From Martelella mediterranea (GTDB lineage: Bacteria > Pseudomonadota > Alphaproteobacteria > Rhizobiales > Rhizobiaceae), in assembly GCF_004342225.1 (NCBI RefSeq), contig NZ_SMAR01000036.1, positions 1 through 38,760 of the forward strand: 38,760 nucleotides of DNA, written 5' to 3'. This document shows positions 1 to 8,900 of the stretch, one piece after another. A model generated the notes under the pieces. It saw only the letters and a list, made by a program, of their open reading frames with translations. It did not search any database and was not told the DNA's origin. Every line of letters begins with the position of its first letter. Position 1 is the stretch's first letter. A program made the translations under genes and the position numbers.

Positions 1-163
1 TCGTCATCTCGATCTCCTAATTGATAAGATGAACCAGAAATCCTCCCTTATTCAAATCCTCAAATCTGTCCCACCGGCGCTGACGTCAGACAGAAGAGAT
101 CGGAAAAGCGGAAAGGCGGGCTGCTCGGCCGCCCTGATCAGATCAAAGATCTGGAGTGAGATC

Positions 164-1141
164 ATGAACACATTCATCGATATGGAAACGGTCAGTATCG
201 CCAATCGGCTGAAAGAGGCACATTATCCGTTTCCGCGAGCGCAGGAACTGCGGACGCAATTCAAAAGTTGTCTCGAGGACTATTATGCGAAAGCAATGTC
301 CGGCAAACCATTTGAAGCTAGGGGGCTTCTCGTCACGGGAAAATCGCGAATGGGAAAGTCGCATGAAATCGATCACCTGATCAGGGCGTTCAATGACAGC
401 GCCACACCGATGCCAGACGGTCGGCCGGCTCGGTTTATCCAGCTCCGGCTGTGGGCGCGGAACTCGTTGATGGATCTGGGCAGTTCGACATTGGAAGCGC
501 TTGACTATCCTGCCGCTGGAAAGGAGAAGCAAGTTCGTCAGATCTGGAAAAAGGTCCTTGATCAGGCCGAACGAAACGGCGTCATCGGCATACATTACGA
601 CGAGGCACAACATGCTTTCACCGATACCGGCGGAGCCAAGAACCGTATCATGCTCGATAACTTCAAGGCACTAATGAAGGAACCTCGCTGGCCAATGATC
701 CTGATCCTGTCGGGGGTGGACGGCCTATCCGAGCATGTTGAAAGGGTTGGGCCAGAAGAGCGCCGGCAACTGAGACATCTGTTGCGGCCAGTTCGTTTTC
801 GCCCAATTGACCCCAAGGCTGACCTCGGCGAGCTGAATGGACTTGCCTACGCATACGCGAAGAAGGCCGAAATCGATTTCGACCCTCTGTCGAGCGCCGA
901 TTTCCTTGAACGCCTATCCCTCGCTTGCGGGTATCGCTGGGGACTCGTTATCGAGTTGATCATCGCTGCCTTCATCCGATGCAAACGGGCTGGTGAGGCT
1001 CAGATTTCACTGGATCACTTTATTGACGCGTTCGCTGAAATGCATGGGACGCCGAGAGATTTTTCGCCGTTTACTGCTCCGGACTATCAAGAGCTTTTTG
1101 AGCCGGACAGACTACTGGAGATCCTCAACCAGGAAGACTGA
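164..1141 (+). CDS. TniB/TnsC-like AAA+ transposition ATPase
   Basis: A 325-residue AAA+ ATPase of the TniB/TnsC type, the regulator that in Tn7- and Tn5053-like elements binds target DNA and recruits the DDE transposase. The Walker A motif GKSRMGKS is at residues 59-66 and Walker B ends in the acidic DEAQ at 146-149, both typical of TniB. I chose ATG 164 because GGAGTGAG lies just upstream; the frame is open further left (an ATG at 29, and beyond to the window edge), but that part reads as poor protein. The transposase gene expected upstream would lie outside the window. No TniQ gene follows; the gene is followed directly by non-coding repeats that look like a transposon end. Family assignment is from motifs and general layout; TnsC and IstB are the alternatives, with IstB less likely by sequence. 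Confidence 0.8.
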   Translation: MNTFIDMETVSIANRLKEAHYPFPRAQELRTQFKSCLEDYYAKAMSGKPFEARGLLVTGKSRMGKSHEIDHLIRAFNDSATPMPDGRPARFIQLRLWARNSLMDLGSSTLEALDYPAAGKEKQVRQIWKKVLDQAERNGVIGIHYDEAQHAFTDTGGAKNRIMLDNFKALMKEPRWPMILILSGVDGLSEHVERVGPEERRQLRHLLRPVRFRPIDPKADLGELNGLAYAYAKKAEIDFDPLSSADFLERLSLACGYRWGLVIELIIAAFIRCKRAGEAQISLDHFIDAFAEMHGTPRDFSPFTAPDYQELFEPDRLLEILNQED

Positions 1142-1162
1142 CCCAGACAGTTTACGAATATT

Positions 1163-1203
1163 GAATGCGAGAAGGTCCGCTCTTGGCGGGCCTTTTTTCA
1201 TGG
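1163..1203 (+). repeat. 41-bp direct repeat, copy 1
   Basis: This 41-bp block begins GAATGCGAGAAGG, contains the tniB terminator hairpin and ends TTTCATGG. It recurs at 1401-1441 with a single mismatch (T to G inside the T-run). Both copies are followed about 25 bp later by a copy of the 22-bp GTGTGCA motif, so the repeated unit is really about 88 bp with a decayed middle. Confidence 0.85.
1172..1199 (+). terminator. Rho-independent terminator after tniB
   Basis: A nine-pair stem (AAGGTCCGC pairing with GCGGGCCTT, one G-T wobble) with a five-base loop is followed by a run of six T. It sits 31 bases after the tniB stop and fits termination of the transposition operon. A near-identical copy without the clean T-run lies at 1410-1436. 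Confidence 0.7.
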
Positions 1204-1228
1204 GGATAATCTGGTGGGCTTTTCAAGG

Positions 1229-1250
1229 GTGTGCACGTTTATGCTTCATA
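1229..1250 (+). repeat. Putative transposase binding repeat R1
   Basis: The 22-bp motif reads GTGTGCANNNTTATGCTTCATA in this and the 1341 copy. Same-orientation copies of a roughly 20-bp motif clustered behind the last transposition gene are what Tn7-, Tn5053- and CAST-type element ends look like, where each copy is a transposase binding site. The repeat is directly visible; the binding role is inference. Confidence 0.65.
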
Positions 1251-1340
1251 TCTGCATGCTTATGCCCGGGGCTTCATGGATGCTACATAAGTGATTGAAA
1301 TCATATATTAATTTCGGCTGAAATTCCGGAGATTGATTCG

Positions 1341-1362
1341 GTGTGCATTCTTATGCTTCATA
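1341..1362 (+). repeat. Putative transposase binding repeat R2
   Basis: Copy of the 22-bp motif, differing from R1 only at the variable bases after GTGTGCA. The distance from R1 is 112 bp. Confidence 0.65.
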
Positions 1363-1400
1363 GGCACAATTTTAGCGGATGCAGATCTTTTGCGCTAGTC

Positions 1401-1441
1401 GAATGCGAGAAGGTCCGCTCTTGGCGGGCCTTGTTTCATGG
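1401..1441 (+). repeat. 41-bp direct repeat, copy 2
   Basis: Second copy of the block at 1163-1203, offset by 238 bp. Its T-run is interrupted by a G, so it is a weaker terminator than copy 1. It probably arose by duplication of the transposon end rather than as an independent terminator. Confidence 0.85.
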
Positions 1442-1467
1442 CTATGATCTGACCATGCTTGCAAAAG

Positions 1468-1489
1468 GTGTGCACTCTCATGCTTCATT
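1468..1489 (+). repeat. Putative transposase binding repeat R3
   Basis: Copy of the 22-bp motif closest to the chromosomal genes, with a C for T in the TTATG part and a final T. If the repeats mark the element end, the boundary lies between here and the stop codon of the minus-strand gene at 1543. A degenerate fourth copy at 1253-1277 carries TGCATGCTTATGC, then an insertion, then GCTTCAT. Confidence 0.6.
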
Positions 1490-1542
1490 GGCATTGGTTG
1501 GAAAATGAGCCTGAAAACCCGAAAAGCACGACGGGTAAAACA

Positions 1543-1791
1543 CTACATTGATGACTTTCCGCGCCGAAGAGCCGCAACTTTTTTTCTGCGAGGTTTGGCT
1601 TCGGGGCCTTTGGTTTTCTGCTGCGCTTCCATCTCAAGGCGGGCCAGCCGCAAGCGCTCAGTTTTGTTTTTCAGGTCGCCAGTTTCTTTCTCGATGATTG
1701 CGCGGGCAGACCGGTCCGTGATGTCGGCCTTTGTCTCTGCCCTGGACGGGGCCGGTTTAAACAGATTGTCTTTTGTAAGTGTTGTTGTCAT
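1543..1791 (-). CDS. Small charged conserved-type protein
   Basis: An 82-residue protein, strongly charged, with a lysine- and arginine-rich tail (PRRKK, RRGK) and a predicted helical centre (residues about 27-57) rich in K, E, R and A. It resembles small uncharacterised proteins that I associate with cold-shock genes in Hyphomicrobiales, but I cannot name a family. The codon pattern looks coding. It lies downstream of, and on the same strand as, the cold-shock gene, separated by that gene's terminator, so it probably has its own promoter. Start ATG at 1791 has a weak AAGAGCG ribosome site. Function unknown; nucleic-acid binding is only suggested by the basic tail. Confidence 0.6.
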   Translation of the reverse strand: MTTTLTKDNLFKPAPSRAETKADITDRSARAIIEKETGDLKNKTERLRLARLEMEAQQKTKGPEAKPRRKKVAALRRGKSSM

Positions 1792-1816
1792 GTCGCTCTT
1801 ATCCGTGTTGCCAAAT

Positions 1817-1842
1817 AGAAAAAGGCCGGGAAAACCCGGCCT
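1817..1842 (-). terminator. Terminator of the cold-shock gene
   Basis: Read on the minus strand, AGGCCGGG and CCCGGCCT form an eight-pair GC-rich stem around a TTTT loop, followed by a run of five T. It lies about 60 bp after the cspA stop and before the small gene at 1543-1791. Confidence 0.85.
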
Positions 1843-1903
1843 CCGCTAAATATGCCGGTGATCAGTGCCAGTACATCCGTGGTCAAAGATCAGGCATAGT
1901 TTC

Positions 1904-2113
1904 TTATGCAGCTTGAAGGTTTTCTGCGGAGCTCTTGCCCCTGCGTTCGTCCTTCACCACATCAAAGTTGATCTTCTGGCCTTCAGCCAGCGAGCTCATT
2001 CCGGCGCGTTCAACAGCCGAAATATGGACAAACACATCTGGCTGACCGTTGTCCTGTTCGATGAAGCCAAAGCCTTTGGTTGTGTTGAAAAACTTTACAA
2101 TACCTGTGCTCAT
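1904..2113 (-). CDS. cspA: Cold-shock domain protein
   Basis: A 69-residue single cold-shock domain, the full length of the family. RNP1 (KGFGFI) is at residues 13-18 and RNP2 (VFVHIS) at 27-32, the two motifs that bind single-stranded RNA or DNA. Such proteins melt RNA secondary structure at low temperature or act as transcription antiterminators; several paralogues per genome are usual, so the letter A is a family name rather than orthology. The start at 2113 has a good AAAGGA ribosome site. The upstream region is long and AT-rich, as expected for a gene with a long structured leader. A strong terminator follows. Confidence 0.93.
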   Translation of the reverse strand: MSTGIVKFFNTTKGFGFIEQDNGQPDVFVHISAVERAGMSSLAEGQKINFDVVKDERRGKSSAENLQAA

Positions 2114-2931
2114 TACGATTTCCTTTCAATCGTTCAAAAAAATAGAGCGCTCGCAGCGTAAATACTCACGCAGCGGGCCGGTTAAAATCGATTTTGAAAG
2201 AGGAAGATCGCTGAGTTTGCGCCGAGCGCCTTTAAACAAAGTTCAACAAGCAAGACCGATGAAATTTATATAGCCATTTATCGTGTTTAAAACAAGGCGC
2301 TTTAAAAAATAAAATCAGAATGCAGCATTTAATATTTTTTTGTTTCAAATAAAAATGTCGATTTGGACTATTTTGTTTTCGATGTTTAATTTGTGTTTTT
2401 GGGTTTTTATTGTGTGTTTTCATGGTGCCCACGTGATTGAATGCCATCGCTGAATCAGGGACCGTCTAGTCGCTCGGTGCTGTTTTTTCAGATCACTCAT
2501 GCAGACAGGCGTTCAGTCGTGGATTGAGTGATCATAACGATCGCAGGCTTCTGTGAGGACGCCCGAAGAGATGTTTGCGCCTAAATCGTGATGTTCTGCA
2601 ACCTGAACTGCAAACACGTCCATAATGACATGCTCTCATCTGCCGGGTTCGCACTCCGGCGGAAAATCCGGACCGAGGGTGTTTACGAAATTTGGGGGGG
2701 CAGATGGTGGAAGCCGGCGTTTGACAAAGGACTTCGAGCGGTCTCCTGCAACAAACCTTGCCTTTTATATAGGCTGCAGTGGTTGCGTAGCTGACAAGCC
2801 GTTGAGTCGGTACTCCTTTTCTTGAAAAGTCTATGAGACTTTTTCTGGTGCTAACAGATAAAAAAATGGCGCGATCGCGTTCATTTTGCCATGCTCAAGT
2901 AATAACTAAATGCATATGTATCGGAGTGCAT
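2114..2931. other. Long intergenic region, AT-rich core
   Basis: This 818-bp stretch separates two divergent genes, cspA and the giant autotransporter. I see no convincing gene; the short frames in it have poor codon use. Positions about 2240-2420 are very AT-rich with poly-T and poly-A runs, unlike the flanks, and probably hold promoter or UP-element-like or nucleoid-protein-binding DNA. A small hairpin at 2825-2844 lies in the autotransporter leader. Confidence 0.6.
2825..2844 (+). promoter_or_regulatory. Hairpin with T-run in autotransporter leader
   Basis: AAAAGTC and GACTTTT form a seven-pair stem around TATGA, ending in a T-run. It is about 90 bp before the chosen start codon of the autotransporter. 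It could be a weak terminator or attenuator, or it could be chance in an AT-rich leader. Confidence 0.3.
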
Positions 2932-5900
2932 ATGGTGGCTGAAAAGCAGCACGCCCCCTCGGCAAACCTGAGTGTTTCAAAACAGGACAGAAAACAAGTC
3001 TGTCGCAAGGGGCGCTGGATCGCATCCTCTGTGTTGTTCCATACAACGGCTCTTGCCGGAACGCTGGCTGGAGTGCCTGTACCGTTTTATGCGCGGGGAT
3101 ATGTCCGTGCCTATGCTCAGGCTGTATGCAACCCGTCCTCGACTGCCAACTATATTAACGCCGACATTTCCAAGACGACGTTTTCCTGTACAATTTCGTC
3201 GTCATCGACTGTGGAAACGCCTCAGTATGCCTATGGCGGTTCATATACGTTTTACCAGAGCCTCCGCGATATAAGCATCGCCGGCTATTATAACGTCAGG
3301 TATTACAAACGTCAGGTCAGTCCTCAGCAGGGATTGAATATCTCAATCAACAACAATGCTGACATTCGTGTTGGCGCGTCGACTGAAACGCAGTCGATCA
3401 TAACGACTTCTACCGCAAGTAAATACCTTTACGGTATGGGAGCGACCCAATCCGGTGGCATCTCAGCTGTGTCGCGTGGCGGCAATAACTGGAATCCTGT
3501 CTATTCGAGTAATGCCGATAGTTATAAGGATCTGGGCGGCGATGGCGGAGCTGTGACAATCACCTCCTCCGGCTCTGTCACCAGCACGGTTGGTGGCGGT
3601 ATTTACGCGCTTTCGCGAGCCGGTGATGCCATTGCCGCGGTTTACGGTGCAGACGGGGGCGCTGTTAATGTGACCGTCAGCGGTGATGTTAACGGAGCGA
3701 CGTCTGGTGTTGTCGCCATCAGTCAGGCAGGCGTTTCCAGCGATATTGTTTATCCGGGCTCCGGGACGTCATCGCCAACGGCAGCAGGAACCGGCGGAGA
3801 TGTCACCGTTCAGATTTACGGCAGTGTTTCTGCGACGCAAGCCGGGCCGGCTGTTCTGGCGGCCTCTTATGGCGGGCATACAAAACGTGCAGAGAACGTT
3901 TTATCCAGGTTGGCTTATGTCGAATATTGCTGTGCCCCAGTGGACCTTGGTTCGGGCGGCAATGGCGGATCTGCCACTCTACAGCTTGGAAGTTCGGAAA
4001 AGGCATTTTCCGGCAAGATATCTTCTGTCGCCTCCGGCTCAATTGGAAAACATACCGTGGCGCGGTCGTCTGGCGCAGCACTATCGGCCATCAGTCTCGG
4101 CGGTAACGGTGTCTATTTTTACAGTGATTATAGCGGCGTTTCCTATTTCGGCTCAGGTGGCGATGCCGGTGAAGCCAAAATTGAGATCACTGCAACATCC
4201 GAAGCTCAGATTGAAACCAAAGGCGACGCTTCACCTGCCATATTGGTTCAAAGTGCAGGGGGCAGGGCAGCCAAAGGCGGGAACTACAGCTTTGTCGGAG
4301 GCGACGGTGGTTCGGTCTATTCGACATTACAAGGCGGTGGAGCGATCCAGACGAGTGGCGATTCATCCATCGGTATCATTGCCCAGTCGCTGGGTGGTTC
4401 CGGCCGGTCAACGCTGGATAACAGCTCTTATGGACAGGCTGGCTCTGGTGGGAAGGTGAACGTTACGACAGATTTTGCGATCACTACCAATGGGAATTAT
4501 GCCCACGGTATTCTCGCTCAGTCAGCGGCATCTGCTTATGGCTATGGTATTTTCAGCTTTAGTGGTGATGGAAAGGTCGTATGGGGCGACACCAGTTCTT
4601 CATCGACAGGCAGTTCGGCTGTCGTGGTGACAAACCATGGCTCAATAGAGACCTACGGCGTTGATGCTCATGGCATTGTTGCGCAATCAATCGGTGGAGG
4701 GGGAGGGCTGCTGACATCGACTGCAGCGCTTTCGGCCAATCAGAATGGTGCCCTGACGACAAGCAATTACCAGACTATTGGTGGTGGAGCCGGAAGCGCC
4801 GACGGTGCGAATGTGGAGGTAACCAATTACGGCAGCATATCGACACACGGCGGAACATCCGAAACGGCTTCGGACACTGAGCAGAAAGTCGTTCTTTCAG
4901 GCGGAATTGCCATTCTTGCTCAATCCATCGGTGGTGGTGGTGGAAACAATAATGGTTCCGGCGCTATTGGTTCGATTGGAGGCGACAGCGGCAGTTCTGG
5001 GGGCAGTGGATCGAATGGCGGGACGGTGACCGTTTCAAACTCTGGCGCGCTGACAACTGCGGGGCCGGAAGCTCATGGCATCGTCGCGCAATCGATTGGC
5101 GGTGGCGGCGGGACAGGCCGCAACGGGAACGGTTTTTTCTTCACGGTTGGCGGTACCGGCGGTGGCGGTGGAGATGGCGGTGAGATTACCATCACCAATG
5201 CCGCCAAGATAATCACCTCCGGCGATCATGCGTCCGGTGTGATCGCACAGTCGATCGGCGGTGGCGGCGGTCAGGGCGGTTCAGCCACATCCTGGGGGCT
5301 CGGCTTCTCGTCCGCTGTAGGCGGTAGTGGCGGTCAGGGCGGTGACGGCGGTACAGTCACATTTACAGAAAATTCCAGCAATTATATCAGTACAAAAGGG
5401 TATAACGCCCCCGGTATTGTGCTCCAGTCGATTGGCGGCGGAGGAGGCACCGGAGGCGCGGCCAAGAGCTACTCGACCGCGCCGCTTTTCTCCATGAGTT
5501 TTGCGACCGGCGGCACTGGTGGTGAGGGCGGCAAGGGCGGTGATGTTTATGGGCATTCCGCTGGAACGGTCAAAACGGCAGGAACGGATTCGCCTGCCGT
5601 CGTCGTACAGTCGATTGGCGGGGGTGGCGGCCAGGGCGGCTCTGCTTCTGCAAAAGCAATGGCGATCGGTATTCCGATTAGTGAAAGCCTGAAAAGCATT
5701 TCGTTTTCTGTTGCCGTGGCCCATGGCGGTAAAGCCGGGGCAGGCGGTGATGGCGGCACGGCTCAGGGTTTCGTTGATCCGGGAGCGCTGATTAAAACGT
5801 ATGGCGACGGCGCTGTTGGAATGATTGTCCAATCGATCGGCGGCGGCGGCGGTCAAGGCGGTGACTCGACTGCAGCAGCAGGGGCTGCTTCCATTCAAGG

Positions 5901-8900
5901 GCTTTTAGACACGATCTCGGATGGTACGGCTGAACTCAGCGGCGAGAATATCGGCCTCAACCTTGATTTCTCTCATGGTGGTTCTGGTGGCTCAGGTGGT
6001 TCCGGCGGTTTTGCCTATGGGCATATTGAAGGGGCTTTGCAAACAGCTGGCAACTTCGCCGATGGCCTGATTGTCCAGTCGATTGGCGGCGGTGGCGGCC
6101 ATGGTGGTGCTGGTGAAAGCGATTCAATAACGACGTTTGGCGACAGCACGTTCACACTGGGAGTTTCTCTTGGCGGCAGTGCGGGGAACGGCGGCAGCGG
6201 CGGTGTAGCCAAGGGTGGCTTGCGCACCGGAGCCTCGATTGTCACGAGCGGACCAAACTCCAACGCGCTTGTCGTTCATTCAATTGGCGGCGGCGGTGGT
6301 ATCGGAGGCGGTGGAAGTGGCGACCTCGATGCCGATACGACAATTTCAATCGGCCTCGGAGCGACCGGCGGCGATGGTGGCACCGGCAGGTCTGTCTATG
6401 CATGGAATGGCGGCACGATCACAACGTCAGGTGACAGTTCAAGTGGTATCGTTGCGCAATCGATTGGCGGCGGCGGTGGTCTCGGCGGTTCGGGCACGAG
6501 TTCTGTTTCCCACTCAGGCGCTCTTGGTGAACGTGAGAAGTCTGTTCTGGAGAAGGAAGCCGAGGAAGGCCCCAAAGTTGAGGCCAAGTTCGACATCACG
6601 ATCAAGAACAGCATGAACGTCAAAACCGGCGCCGATGGCGGCGTGGGTGGCGATGGAGGTGCTGTTTATGTCGGAATCGGGTCGGCAGGTGGAGACAAGA
6701 TTTCCGGTACAACCAAGACGGAAGGTTCATTTTCTGAGGGGGTGTTGGCGCAATCGATCGGCGGCGGTGGTGGCCAGGCGGGCGTTTCGTCCAATAAATC
6801 AATGTCAGGCGCCTCGTTTCTTCAGCAGTCTATTTCCGTACCTCTGTTTACGGTCAGCAGCGTCGAAAAAAACAGCTCGGGGCTTTATATCGGCGCATCC
6901 AATGGCAGTGCAGGAAGCGGAGGCCCGGTTACAGTTTACGCCTCGAATATCTCTACGTCAGGTTTTGGATCCAACGGCGTTTTGGCTCAGTCTGTAGGTG
7001 GCGGCGGCGGTAAGGCTTTGTCCACTGGCTACGCCGTTAAAGACGTCTATGTGAAATTTGGTTCAACAGGCGAGAGTAGCGATGATCGCGATGCCGGGTC
7101 GGTAAACATTCAAACACTGACCGACACTAAAATCGTAACCACCGGTGATAACGCCAACGCCATTCTCGCACAGTCTATCGGTGGCGGTGGTGGTTTTGCC
7201 GGCATCGCGCTCGGAAACTATAATACGGTCAGTGATGAGAGTATTTCCGGGGTCATCAGCTCCACCTTTGGCGGTGGCAGTGATAATGGAAATGCTGATG
7301 GTAAAGACGTCAGTATCAACCACTACGGATATATCAGCACGACTGGTAAACGCTCGATCGGCATTGCCGGGCAGTCGATCAGCGGTGGCGGCGGATTTCT
7401 GACGGCAGCTGCCAACAATTTCGACAATGCAGGTTTCGTTCAGAAACAGGCCCCGGCTAGCGCGGATAAGGTCGATATCGCGGTCAAGGAAAACGCCTCC
7501 ATCGTCACCTCCGGCGATGGGGCCTTCGGCATCCTCGCCCAGACGGTTTCCGGCGGCGGCGGCGTTTCTGCGGATCTTGCCCAGAAATTGAATGCTTACT
7601 ACCGCAATTACGGCCAATTGTTTGAGAACAGCGACCAGTACTACGGTGGCAAGTCCGGGAACGCTGAACAGACGGGCTATGTCACTGTGACTGTCGACGG
7701 CAGTGTCAGCACCAGCGGGAAATATGCCCATGGCATTGTCGCACAGGCGGTCGGCGGCTCAGGCGGTATCTTCCTTCAAAACGGCAAGACCTATGCAGGC
7801 ACGCTGGCCAATTTCAACAACGAACAGGATCCGAAAGTCTCTGGCAATGTCCAGAGCGGCAATCTTGAGGTTACGATCAACGGCAGCGTCGAGGTTTCAG
7901 ACCCGACCTCCTGGGGCGTCTGGGCGCAGGCAACCGGCGTGTCGATGACGCTGACGGTCGGGAATGACGGCGTTCTTTCCGGCTCGACAGCGGCTGCCAG
8001 CAATGGGGATTATAATGGCGGTGCCGTCTATTCCTCCGGCGCCGACCGAACCGTGCTCATGCAATATAATCACGGTACAGTGACCGGCAATGTCGTTCGA
8101 CACAGGTTTTCAAGCTCCGCATCGGCTGCCGATGGCGTGGTGCGGACGACGGCGAGCGCCGGTTCCAACCTGTTCGTCAATCAGGGGACAGGCACGTTCG
8201 TGACCGGACACATCGCCGATGCCGGAGGCATCCTGAATGCCGGGAACATCAATCCGGGCGGAGAATGGAACACGATTCAGACTCGGGTCACCGGCGATCT
8301 CCTTGGTATCGGCACATTCGACAGCGGCAGCGCTTACGACGCTTCCGACCTCGGCTTGTCGGGCACGTTCTCACCCTTCAGCTATTTCAAACGCAGTAAC
8401 CGGATCGACTGGCGCACCGAAAATTCGAGCAAGGGCGGTCTGCTGACCGGTCTCGATGTCGATATGGAAAATGACACTGCCGACAAAGTGCTGGTCGAAG
8501 GTGATTTTGCCGGCACCTGGGGCATCGACGTCAATGCCAATGCTCTTTTGCCGCATAGGCGAACAGAGTTTTTAACGACAAAGGGTGAAGACACGGGGAC
8601 GTTTTCAGCGCTTTCCTCTCTGGTGTTTGACTTCACCGATGTGACAAAGTCGGAAGATGGGTGGCATGGGTTTTCCGTTGATGATGCACACTTCGTTGGC
8701 AATGGCGTTTCACTGGGTAGGAATGCGGGCGAAGTGTCGCGGGCCATGCAACAGGCCTGGGACAAGATTTCCGATGGCAGTTCCGCAGAAATCCGATTTG
8801 CTGATGATGAGATTTCGCTCGGTCAGGCATTCGGAGCTTTCCATCAGGCTGAGCCCGAGACCTTTTCCGATATGCTGCTTGAGCTCGCCTCGCAGACCGC

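Noticed and set aside
1-24. Possible end of an upstream gene (stop codons TAA at 18-20 and TGA at 22-24).
   Set aside because: Too short to tell which frame is coding; the expected transposase gene may end here, but the window does not show it.
143-613. Long minus-strand frame opposite the tniB gene.
   Set aside because: It lies wholly opposite a gene with clear Walker motifs and shows no recognisable domain.
2232-2447. A 71-residue minus-strand frame in the AT-rich intergenic region.
   Set aside because: Its composition (many K, N, H, F) simply reflects AT-rich DNA, and it has no ribosome site.
2588-2825. Two overlapping short plus-strand frames before the autotransporter.
   Set aside because: No ribosome sites, no family features, and the frames overlap each other; more likely leader or promoter DNA.
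5281-5898. Long minus-strand frames within the autotransporter repeats.
   Set aside because: They arise because GGC/GGT glycine repeats read as alanine, threonine and proline codons on the other strand; same cause for 6015-6263 and 7063-7731.
4684-7765. Glycine repeats as a phase-variable or CRISPR-like array.
   Set aside because: Unit spacing varies from about 160 to 290 bp, codons differ and the frame is preserved throughout; this is a protein repeat, not a DNA array.
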